The notes beneath the pieces were generated by a model, which was not told where the DNA came from, did no database searches, and was given only the letters and a program-made list of their open reading frames with translations. A DNA stretch of 64,000 nucleotides from Candidatus Collinsella stercoripullorum (GTDB lineage: Bacteria > Actinomycetota > Coriobacteriia > Coriobacteriales > Coriobacteriaceae), in assembly GCA_019117005.1 (NCBI GenBank), contig DXAO01000033.1, positions 1 to 64,000 of the forward strand. Reading direction: 5' to 3'. Shown one piece after another: positions 22,505 to 29,906 of the stretch. Within the stretch, counting starts at the first letter, position 1. Every line of letters starts with the position of its first letter. The position numbers and the translations under genes are program-made.

Positions 22505-24325
22505 ACCTTCACGCTGCAGGTGTCCGAGGAGAACGCCGGCAAGCTGGTGACGAGTGTCACCCTGACGCCGCTCACCTCCACCGGTACGGCGACCGGTCTC
22601 GACAACCCCGACAACCGCATGCTCACGCTCGGCGAGGTCAACTTCAACTACGCCGCTACCGAGGGCACGGTCGAGGGCATCGAGCTCGGCGAGAACGACA
22701 CCGAGCTGTACGTGGGCGATCTTGCCCGCGTGAACGCCTCGGTCAAGACGAGCGGCATCGAGTACCCGTACTACACCGTGAAGAGCTCCGACCCCGCCGT
22801 CGCGAGCGTCACCTCCGTGGCTGACGCCGATGGCAACATCGTGTGGTACGTGCGCGGTAACGCCGAGGGCACGGCGACGATCACCGTCGCCTCCGCACTC
22901 GATTCCAGCGTCAAGGAGACGTATGAGGTGGCCGTTAAAGCCGGCGTCAACACGAGCGAGCTTGTCGCGGCGATTCAACAGGCGGGCTCCTACAGCGCCG
23001 ACGCCTACACCGAGGACAGCTTTGCGACGTTGACCGCTGCGGTCCAGGCTGCCGAGGAGCTCATCGCTTCCGAGGGCTACACCGCCAACGATGTGGCGGC
23101 CGCCGTGGTCGCCATCGAGGATGCGATCGACGGCCTCGTGATGCGTCCGATCGATGAGGACACGCTCATCAACACGAGCGCCGACACCGGCGTGACCGTT
23201 GTGGGCGCGTCGAGCGAGATGCCTGCCAGCTCCGGCGAGGATGGCGAGGCTGACAACGTGCTCGACTACGACGAGGCTACCTACTGGCACTCCAACTACC
23301 TCAATGCCGTGTATATGCCTCAGTACCTCATCTTTGATCTGGGCGACCTGTACGACCTGACCGACGTGACGTTCCTGCCGCGTCAGAACGGAAGAAACGG
23401 CGACATCTTCGAGATCGAGGTGCTGACCGCGGCGACGCCCGAGGATCTCAAGGCGTACGTTGAGGGCGAAGGCAAGGTCGCCAAGGACTCCACGGTCGCG
23501 AACCTGGGCACGTTTACGTTTGACAACAACGGCAAGACGCTGACCGATCGTACGTCCTGGCAGCAGGCAGCTTTCGCGGCCCAGCCGACGCAGTACGTGA
23601 TGGTCAAGATCAACCATGCCGGCGGCGATGTCCAGGATCGGTACTGCAGCGCTTCGGAGTTCCGCTTCTACGGCGCCGAGCACGAGACCGAGGCTCCCGC
23701 AGCCAACAAGGCCGCGCTGCAGGAGCTCGTCGACAAGATCGTCGCCGAGGACCTGAAGGCCGAGGACTACACCGAGGCCACGTGGAAGCCGTTTGAGCTT
23801 GCGCTCGCCGACGCGCAGCGCCTGCTCGCTGACGACGAGGCAACGCAGGCCGAGGTCGATGGTGCGCTCACCCAGCTCCAGAACGCGTATGGCGCGCTGG
23901 AGACGACCGAGGTCCCGCCGGTCGAGAAGCCGTCGACCGAGGAGCTCGCGGGCGCGGTCGCCGAGGCGCAGAAGGTCGATACCTCCAAGCTGACCTCTGC
24001 GTCTGCCAAGGCCCTTGCCGATGCGATCGCCTACGCCCAGGACGTCCTCGACGATCCGAACGCGACCGAGGCGCAGATCAAGGACGCGTACGACAAGCTC
24101 GCCCAGGTCATGGGGAGCCTCGAGTACAAGGACGAGCAGGGCGGCGAGCCCGGCGGCGGCTCGGGCACCGGGACCGAGAAGCCGGGCGACACCGGCGGCT
24201 CCGGTTCGGGCGGCACGCTCGCCCAGACCGGCGACGCCTCGCTGCTGGGCACCATCGCGGCGGGCATCTCCGGCCTCGTCGCGGGCGGCGCGGGCCTGTT
24301 CCTGCATCGCCGTCGGCGCCGCTAA
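22505..24325 (+). CDS. C-terminal part of the GH31 protein: lectin modules and sortase anchor
   Basis: This stretch of 606 codons is in the same frame as the GH31 enzyme. An internal ATG-less start would be GTG 22520, which has no good RBS, so it is probably not a separate gene. It completes the interrupted carbohydrate-binding domain, then has a BIG2-like domain (~22670-22950), a FIVAR helical domain, an F5/8C/CBM32 domain (~23160-23690, with WHSNYLNA and FLPRQNGRNG), two more FIVAR domains (~23690-23910, 23930-24130), a Gly/Ser linker, and the sorting signal LAQTG, hydrophobic helix and HRRRRR tail. As one protein with the upstream part it would be 2159 codons long and wall-anchored. Confidence 0.75.
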   Translation, partial: TFTLQVSEENAGKLVTSVTLTPLTSTGTATGLDNPDNRMLTLGEVNFNYAATEGTVEGIELGENDTELYVGDLARVNASVKTSGIEYPYYTVKSSDPAVASVTSVADADGNIVWYVRGNAEGTATITVASALDSSVKETYEVAVKAGVNTSELVAAIQQAGSYSADAYTEDSFATLTAAVQAAEELIASEGYTANDVAAAVVAIEDAIDGLVMRPIDEDTLINTSADTGVTVVGASSEMPASSGEDGEADNVLDYDEATYWHSNYLNAVYMPQYLIFDLGDLYDLTDVTFLPRQNGRNGDIFEIEVLTAATPEDLKAYVEGEGKVAKDSTVANLGTFTFDNNGKTLTDRTSWQQAAFAAQPTQYVMVKINHAGGDVQDRYCSASEFRFYGAEHETEAPAANKAALQELVDKIVAEDLKAEDYTEATWKPFELALADAQRLLADDEATQAEVDGALTQLQNAYGALETTEVPPVEKPSTEELAGAVAEAQKVDTSKLTSASAKALADAIAYAQDVLDDPNATEAQIKDAYDKLAQVMGSLEYKDEQGGEPGGGSGTGTEKPGDTGGSGSGGTLAQTGDASLLGTIAAGISGLVAGGAGLFLHRRRRR

Positions 24326-24336
24326 GGCGTCGACTC

Positions 24337-24376
24337 GGGGCGGGCGGCGCCTTCCAGGCCCGTCGCCCGCCCCTTC
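24337..24376 (+). terminator. Hairpin after the GH31 anchor
   Basis: A 13-bp GC stem with one G-U pair (24337-24349 with 24361-24373), an 11-base loop and a TTC tail. It is a plausible but weak-tailed terminator. Confidence 0.45.
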
Positions 24377-24396
24377 CCATGTCCCTTTCCTTGTTG

Positions 24397-24513
24397 GGCG
24401 CGCCCTGCGGTCGGCGGGGCGCGCCCGCTGCGTTCGGGGGCGGGGCCGGTGCGCCGCGCCCGCCGTCCCGGATCGCGGGCGCGGCCCGACGGCCCCGCCC
24501 CCGAACGCAGCGG
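24397..24513. repeat. Large compound inverted repeat between GH31 gene and purE
   Basis: Two copies of GGGCGCGCCC (starting near 24396 and 24418) are followed by a 23-bp perfect inverted repeat: 24427-24449 pairs with 24491-24513. Inside it a second 11-bp perfect stem, GCCGCGCCCGC with its complement, is nested. The whole can fold into a long hairpin of about 87 bases. No coding capacity is seen. It may be a bidirectional terminator or a degenerate mobile repeat. Confidence 0.6.
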
Positions 24514-24561
24514 TCCCGGATATCCCCGCGCTGCGGAAAACCTGACGAGATGACCCCGGCT

Positions 24562-24592
24562 TTGCATGGGCCTTGCCCGGCGCGGCTATACT
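24562..24592 (+). promoter_or_regulatory. Putative purE promoter
   Basis: TTGCAT (24562-24567) and TATACT (24587-24592) are 19 bases apart, giving a transcript start near 24600 and a ~77-base leader. No purine riboswitch fold is evident in that leader. Confidence 0.45.
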
Positions 24593-24676
24593 GGAACCCA
24601 GTTTGCAGTCAAGGGACGCGCCGGCGCCTGCGTGCGCCCGCGCCGGTGCGCCGCCGTACTCGACAGGAGGCCGCAT

Positions 24677-25150
24677 ATGGCAGACACCGCAGAAAAGACC
24701 CCGCTCGTCGGCATCATCATGGGCTCGAAGTCCGACCTTCCCACCATGGAGGGCTGCACCGCCGAGCTCGAGCGCCTCGGCGTCCCCTACGAGCTCGTGA
24801 TCGCGAGCGCGCACCGCACGCCGGACAAGGTCCACGAGTGGGCCGCGTCCGCTGCCGACCGCGGCATCAAGGTCATCGTCGCCGCCGCCGGCAAGGCGGC
24901 GCACCTGGGCGGCGTCGTCGCCGCCTTCACCCCGCTGCCGGTCATCGGCGTCCCCATGAAGACGAGCGACCTGGGCGGTCTCGACTCGCTGCTGTCCATG
25001 GTCCAGATGCCCTCCGGGGTGCCCGTGGCCTGCGTCGCCATCAACGGCGCGAAGAACGCGGCGATCTACGCCACGCAGATCCTCGGCGCCACGATGCCGG
25101 AGTACCGCACCGTGGTCGAGGACCTCAAGCGCGAGATGGCCGAGGCGTAG
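24677..25150 (+). CDS. purE: N5-carboxyaminoimidazole ribonucleotide mutase
   Basis: This encodes 157 aa from ATG 24677, with AGGAGG eight bases upstream. The open frame extends upstream but has no better start. It is a PurE class I mutase, converting N5-CAIR to CAIR in purine synthesis. [13 protein letters not shown] forms the nucleotide-binding N-terminus and SAHRTPDKV holds the catalytic His. No purK lies next to it, so the ATP-dependent partner must be encoded elsewhere. The sortase gene follows after 67 bases and may be co-transcribed. Confidence 0.93.
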   Translation: MADTAEKTPLVGIIMGSKSDLPTMEGCTAELERLGVPYELVIASAHRTPDKVHEWAASAADRGIKVIVAAAGKAAHLGGVVAAFTPLPVIGVPMKTSDLGGLDSLLSMVQMPSGVPVACVAINGAKNAAIYATQILGATMPEYRTVVEDLKREMAEA

Positions 25151-25217
25151 CGGGTCGTTCGCACGAGGCGGCACGGGGAGGTCCTGCGCCGCGTTCCGGT
25201 ATGAGAAGGGCGGTCGC

Positions 25218-27311
25218 ATGGCGTTTCTCGACGACATCGAAGAACTAGACGATACCGCGGGCGGTTCGCTTCCCGCCCCGCGCACCCGCATGGTGCCCGT
25301 GGGCTCGCATTTCTCCGGCGGCGGCTCGGCTGCGGGCGGCTCCGGGGCGGACGACGCGGACATCGCGGACGCTCCCGCACCGGCGGGGACCCGCTTCTCG
25401 GGCAGCCGGCCGGCCGCATCCTGGCACGCCGGGAGCCCGGCGGACACCTTCGCCGGCATGATGGGCCGGCCACAGGGCGGGACCCATCGCGCGGCCCCGG
25501 CCTCCGCGCCCGCCGCCCAGGGCGGCGCCCCGGCGGCCCGTCCCGCCGCATCGGCGCCCTCGGTCGGTCCCTCCGGCCCCATGCGTTCCGCGCCCGCATC
25601 GGTGGCCGCCTCCCGCCCCGCCCCGGCCACCCGCCCGTCGACGGGGGAGGCCACCGTGCCTGCGTCCGCCCGGGTGTCGTCCCCGGCTCCCGCAGCGGCG
25701 GTCCCGGCCGCATCCGCGCCCGCGGCGTCCGCCGCACCGGAGGTCCCCGCCTGGACGCCCCGCCCGGCGGGCAAGCGCTTCTCGCCTAACACGGGCTCCT
25801 CGCTCACCCGTCAGGATCCCGAGGCGGGGGACCGTCCGGCGGGCAGCCGCTTCGCGAAGCTCGGCGAGGCCGCGGGCGCGGCGAAGCCCTCGGCGCGCTT
25901 CGGGTCGGTCCGGCAGCCGGCGGGGGACTCCTTCAAGAACATGGACACCGCGCAGTGGATCTCGCTGGCGACGGGCTCGGCGCCCGCCCCGGCCCCCGCG
26001 CCCTCGCCCGCAGGTGCCGTCGCATCCGCCCCAGCCCCTGCGCCCGCCCCGTCCACCGTTCCGTCGGCGCCCCGCGCCGCAACGCCCTCCGCGCCCCAGG
26101 TCGCGGACCGTCCCGCAGCCGCCCGCCCTGCCGCATCGGCTCCCGTCCCCGGGTCCGTGGCGGCCTCGTCGGCTCCCCGGCCCGCTGCGCCCTCGACGGC
26201 CCCATCGCCCGCCGTCCGGCGGCCCGCTCCCGGCGCCGCGCCCGCTGGCACCCGCCGGATCGACGTCCCCCTTCCCACCGATCCCGCGGGCGGTCAGTCC
26301 GCGGAGCCCGACTCCGACGCCGCGGTCACGGCTTCCATGCCCGCCCAGCGCGGGGCCGCGGCAGCGACGGAGGCCAGAGCCATGTCCCGATCCGACCGTC
26401 GATCGTCCAAGGCGACCTCGGCCGTGCCGGTCATCCCCGTCGGGGCCGCCGCGGGCGGCTCGCGCGGCCATGCCGGCGCGGTCGGTTCCGGCACGCCCCC
26501 GCACGGTCCGCGCGGCGGGGCGGCCGGCAAGCCCTCGCGCGGCGGCCGCGGCTCGGTCATCTCGACCGTCCTGATCGTCGTCGGCGTCGCGCTGCTGCTC
26601 GTCGCGGGCGGGCTGTTCGTCTCCGCGCAGCTCGGGTACCGCCAGGCGCAGCAGACCTACGCCGAGCTCCAGCAGTACGCCGTCTCGTCCGATTCCGGCG
26701 ACGGCGTGCCCGATGTCGACTTCGATGCGCTGGCGGCCATCAACCCCGACATCGTGGGCTGGATCTACATCCCGGACACGGTGGTCAACTACCCCGTCGT
26801 CCAGACCGATGACAACACCACCTATCTCGACCTGCTGTTCGACAGGTCGGGCAACGGCTCGGGCACCATCTTCATGGACATGGACGGCACCGCGCCCGGC
26901 ATGGTCGACCAGCAGACGACCATCTACGGCCACCACATGTACGACGGCTCGATGCTCAAGGTGATCGACAGCACGACCGACCAGGCGGAGTTCGACAAGA
27001 TCCAGCACGTGTACTACATCACGCGCGATACCACCTACGTGCTCACGCCCCTGCTCACCGCGCAGGTCGAGGACACGTTCGTCGACGCGCGCAAGACCGA
27101 TTTCACGGGCGAGGGCGAGTCGCTCCAGGGGTATCTGGAGGAGATGCAGACGCTCGTGCGCGCCCAGGCGTCCGACGCTACCGAGCGCATCGGCCAGATC
27201 ACCGACGAGGACCACGTGCTGAGCCTCGTGACCTGCGCCGGCGAGATCATCCCGCGCACGACGCGCGCCGTCATGGTGCTCACCGTGGACGAGGAGGTCG
27301 CGCGGCAGTAG
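25218..27311 (+). CDS. Class B-type sortase with long Ala/Pro-rich cytosolic N-terminal tail
   Basis: This encodes 697 aa, about three times the usual sortase length. The C-terminal ~225 residues are a sortase: VGWIYIPDTVVNYPVVQ is class B-like, with His 572/573 in YGHHMYDG, Cys 673 in LVTCAG and Arg 683 in RTTRAV. One transmembrane helix lies at about 447-470, so the first ~446 residues are cytosolic. They are very rich in Ala, Pro and Ser and contain a repeated short motif: PAGTRFSG, PAGKRFSP, PAGSRFAK, SARFGS, PAGDSFKN. The enzyme cleaves a sorting motif and links surface proteins to the wall or to each other. The LAQTG protein upstream and the IPQTG protein at 39.8 kb are candidate substrates. 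The tail function is unknown. Start ATG 25218 has GAGAAGGG upstream. Confidence 0.88.
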   Translation: MAFLDDIEELDDTAGGSLPAPRTRMVPVGSHFSGGGSAAGGSGADDADIADAPAPAGTRFSGSRPAASWHAGSPADTFAGMMGRPQGGTHRAAPASAPAAQGGAPAARPAASAPSVGPSGPMRSAPASVAASRPAPATRPSTGEATVPASARVSSPAPAAAVPAASAPAASAAPEVPAWTPRPAGKRFSPNTGSSLTRQDPEAGDRPAGSRFAKLGEAAGAAKPSARFGSVRQPAGDSFKNMDTAQWISLATGSAPAPAPAPSPAGAVASAPAPAPAPSTVPSAPRAATPSAPQVADRPAAARPAASAPVPGSVAASSAPRPAAPSTAPSPAVRRPAPGAAPAGTRRIDVPLPTDPAGGQSAEPDSDAAVTASMPAQRGAAAATEARAMSRSDRRSSKATSAVPVIPVGAAAGGSRGHAGAVGSGTPPHGPRGGAAGKPSRGGRGSVISTVLIVVGVALLLVAGGLFVSAQLGYRQAQQTYAELQQYAVSSDSGDGVPDVDFDALAAINPDIVGWIYIPDTVVNYPVVQTDDNTTYLDLLFDRSGNGSGTIFMDMDGTAPGMVDQQTTIYGHHMYDGSMLKVIDSTTDQAEFDKIQHVYYITRDTTYVLTPLLTAQVEDTFVDARKTDFTGEGESLQGYLEEMQTLVRAQASDATERIGQITDEDHVLSLVTCAGEIIPRTTRAVMVLTVDEEVARQ

Positions 27312-27366
27312 CGAGCGCGGGATGCGCTACACTGATGCGGCGCGCCGGCATGCCGCCCCGGCCGTG

Positions 27367-28197
27367 CTAGCGGGGAAGCCTGCCCTCGTAGGAGCGCTTG
27401 AGCTTCCGCAGCCGATCGAGCCTCTCGGTCGCGGTGCCGTCCAGGCGCGCCGCGACCGAGACCACGAGGGCGTCAACCAGGGCGACGGCGCTTGCCATGG
27501 AGTGGTACTCGAGCGGTTCGCCCCGGTATGCCAGCAGCTCGATGTCGGCGCGGGCGTCCGTGCCCCGATGCGACCTGCTGCTGAACAGGATGGATGTCGC
27601 ACCGACCGAGCGGGCGTGCTCGATGATTACGCTGCTCTCGGTCGGTATCCGCGAGAACCCGAACGTTACGACGGCGGATTCGGGGCAGGCGTGCACCAGG
27701 CCCTCGAATAGCTCGGACCCGCCGGCTGGCAGCATCTCCACGCGCAGGCCGAAGCGGGCGAGACGGAACCGCAGCAGCTCCGCGCAGGCGCGGGCGGCGC
27801 CCTTGCCGTGTATCAGCACGAGCTGCGCCCCGGCGAGCGCTTCCACCGCATGCGCGAACTCCTCGGGGTCCACGCGCTCCGCTGTGACATCGAGATAGCC
27901 CTGCTGCCGCTTCAGGAACGAGACGGGCGAGGAGGGGCTGTTACCGATGCTCGCGGCCAGCTTCTCGGCGGGCCCGAGCGTCCCTGCGGCGATCGCCCCC
28001 TTGAGCTCCTTGAAATCGCGGAACCCGGCATGGCGCGCGAAGCGCGACACCGTCGCATCGGAGACGCCCAGGCGCTCGGCGAGCTGCTGGATGGGCATGA
28101 CCAGGAACTCGGTCGGATTGGACGAGATGAAGTCGATGATGGTGTGCTCCGCCTGCGTGTAGGTGACGCCTTGTTTGAAGAGCGATGCGGGTACCAT
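27367..28197 (-). CDS. MurR/RpiR-family transcriptional regulator
   Basis: This encodes 276 aa. The N-terminal HTH_6 domain (~residues 1-77) has a recognition region in LAERLGVSDATVSRFARHAGF. A SIS sugar-phosphate isomerase-like domain follows (~105-245, VLIHGKGAA and TFGFSRIPTES). Family members bind a phosphosugar with the SIS domain and control nearby uptake or catabolic genes. It is last in the minus-strand run after ecfS-ecfA-ecfT-PHP, 75 bases below the PHP gene, and likely controls that set. GAGAGGAA precedes ATG 28197. The effector is unknown. Confidence 0.88.
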   Translation of the reverse strand: MVPASLFKQGVTYTQAEHTIIDFISSNPTEFLVMPIQQLAERLGVSDATVSRFARHAGFRDFKELKGAIAAGTLGPAEKLAASIGNSPSSPVSFLKRQQGYLDVTAERVDPEEFAHAVEALAGAQLVLIHGKGAARACAELLRFRLARFGLRVEMLPAGGSELFEGLVHACPESAVVTFGFSRIPTESSVIIEHARSVGATSILFSSRSHRGTDARADIELLAYRGEPLEYHSMASAVALVDALVVSVAARLDGTATERLDRLRKLKRSYEGRLPR

Positions 28198-28272
28198 GGG
28201 TTCCTCTCATATGCGGGAGGGGTGCGGCGCCGGATGCCGCCGGGTGCCGCACCCCGCCGGGTGAATCGGGTG

Positions 28273-29070
28273 TCACGCTGCCGGTCCGGCCAAGATGGTC
28301 TGGACGTAGCTGCCGCCCAGACGGTCTATCTCCTTGAGCGCCCGCTTGAGCGTCGCCGCGGCCGTCACGCGGAACTCGAGGTCGTCCGCAAGGGCGATCT
28401 GATAGCTCCGCCGGTGCACCTGTTCGAACAGCTCGTCGAACGTGGTGCACGACCGCTTCATGCGCGTGACGACGCATCCGTACTGGAACGCCTGGTGCGT
28501 ATCGGAGCCCGACACGACGGGGACGCCGCCCAGGCGCTCGGCGAACGCGTAGGTGCGCTCGACGGTCCGCGTGCGGTCGCGACTCAGGTCCTTGCCGTTC
28601 AGGTCCACGAACTCGAAGCGCTTCAGCTGGCTGCCGGCGAGCTCGGGGATGCGCCCCGGCGCGCGGAACGGATGGGCGGCGCCGAAGTGGAGGCCGCGGC
28701 GCTCGACCTCGTCGGCGAGGCGGTCGAATGGCAGGAAGCTCCTCTTGTCCTTGTTCGGTTCGAGCGCGCCGTTGAAGTCGAGGATATCTTCCATGGGGCC
28801 GAGCACCAGGGTGTGGCCGCTTTCGGCGATATCCACCTCCATGCCCGGGAACACGAGCAGCCCGTCGACGTCGAACGCGTCCCCCGTCCGCGGATAGCGC
28901 GCCGAGATGTCGGCGTAGACCTGGTGGAAGCCCTGCGTGTTGAAGTGCTCGGTCAGGCAGATCGCGTCCAGGCCGGCGCGCTTGGCCGCGTCGAACAGCC
29001 AATCGGTGTAGTCCGGGGAGAAGGCAAGGTACTTCGCGAGCTTGCCGTGGGTATGAAAGTCTATGTTCAC
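28273..29070 (-). CDS. PHP-domain metal-dependent phosphoesterase/hydrolase
   Basis: This encodes 265 aa starting at GTG 29070, which overlaps the ecfT stop by four bases (GTGA), so it is translationally coupled. The PHP metal ligands are visible: DFHTHG at the N-terminus, LTEHFN, FPGMEVDI, AAHPFR and SGSDTHQAF. Such proteins hydrolyse phosphate esters or related bonds with two or three metal ions. The true substrate is unknown, but the fixed position in the transporter operon suggests it processes the imported compound or a phosphorylated form of it. Confidence 0.82.
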   Translation of the reverse strand: MNIDFHTHGKLAKYLAFSPDYTDWLFDAAKRAGLDAICLTEHFNTQGFHQVYADISARYPRTGDAFDVDGLLVFPGMEVDIAESGHTLVLGPMEDILDFNGALEPNKDKRSFLPFDRLADEVERRGLHFGAAHPFRAPGRIPELAGSQLKRFEFVDLNGKDLSRDRTRTVERTYAFAERLGGVPVVSGSDTHQAFQYGCVVTRMKRSCTTFDELFEQVHRRSYQIALADDLEFRVTAAATLKRALKEIDRLGGSYVQTILAGPAA

Positions 29071-29906
29071 GAGAGGGCCTCCAGGATTCCGGGCGCCGCG
29101 AAGCACAGGGCGACCCATGCGGCGCTCAGGGCCGCGAAGGCGGCTTCCCGGTGCCCGGCGCGCAGCGATGACAGCTTGAGTTTGAGCACCTTCTTATCGG
29201 TCGCCGCATAGCGGTACCCCTTGAGCTCGAGGGCCTCGACCGTGGTGCGCGAGCGCTTGGCGGTGTTGAGCATCAGCGGGTAGAAGGATTGCACGATGGT
29301 CTTGATCTGGTAGACGATCCAGCGGACCTTGCCCGCGAGCGTGACATGCTCCGGCGCGCGCCCGCGAAGGCGGTAGGAGAGCAGGATGTTCTGCAGCTCC
29401 TCCATGAGGATCGGCAGGATCCGGTAGGCGAAGCCGATGGAGAACGACAAGCGCTCGGGGCAGCCGAACCACAGCAGGCCGTTCGAGAGCTTGTCGGGAT
29501 CGAGGCCGGAGAACACCGTGATGCTCGCAAGTGAGACGGTGGCGACCTTGAGGGTCAGCACGAGCAGCGGCGCGACGGTCGAGAGGTCGCCGCCGAAGAA
29601 GAGCGATGCGACGAACAGGTATCCGGTCTGCGAGAACACGCCGAGCGCGAAGATGAGCAGCACGAGCGGCGCCACCCGCGCGATCCGCGTGGTGACGGCG
29701 GTGAGGATGAACATGCCCAGCAGGATGGCGACGTCGTCCAGGAGCCATGGGACCAGGGCGAAGAACAGGTACCACAGCAGCAGGACGCGTGGGTCGAGCA
29801 CGGCGATGGGCGTGTCGTCGTTGCCGTAGGCGTTCTTGAGGACCTGGTCGCGCAGGAAATCGATGGACACCTTGTCCATCACGTTCTCGGAGAGCTTCTC
29901 GATCAT
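29067..29906 (-). CDS. ecfT: ECF transporter transmembrane (T) component
   Basis: This encodes 279 aa with five or six hydrophobic helices. The T-component coupling region is visible in SYRLRGRAP and in EALELKGYRY, which corresponds to the A-R-G type motifs that contact the ATPases. It starts inside an ATGA overlap with the ATPase gene. It links ATP hydrolysis to toppling of the substrate-binding S component in the membrane. Confidence 0.85.
   Translation of the reverse strand: MIEKLSENVMDKVSIDFLRDQVLKNAYGNDDTPIAVLDPRVLLLWYLFFALVPWLLDDVAILLGMFILTAVTTRIARVAPLVLLIFALGVFSQTGYLFVASLFFGGDLSTVAPLLVLTLKVATVSLASITVFSGLDPDKLSNGLLWFGCPERLSFSIGFAYRILPILMEELQNILLSYRLRGRAPEHVTLAGKVRWIVYQIKTIVQSFYPLMLNTAKRSRTTVEALELKGYRYAATDKKVLKLKLSSLRAGHREAAFAALSAAWVALCFAAPGILEALS

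Noticed and set aside
22520-24325. Separate gene starting at GTG 22520
   Set aside because: No Shine-Dalgarno sequence precedes it and the protein would begin in the middle of a beta-sandwich domain. It is better read as the rest of the GH31 gene.
24600-24676. Purine riboswitch before purE
   Set aside because: The conserved three-way junction and loop sequences are not present in the short GC-rich leader.
17726-25807. Very long minus-strand open frame (2693 codons) opposite GH31 and purE
   Set aside because: It is a mirror of the biased codons of the real + strand genes: composition is unnatural, no domains or RBS are seen, and the opposite strand has clear families.
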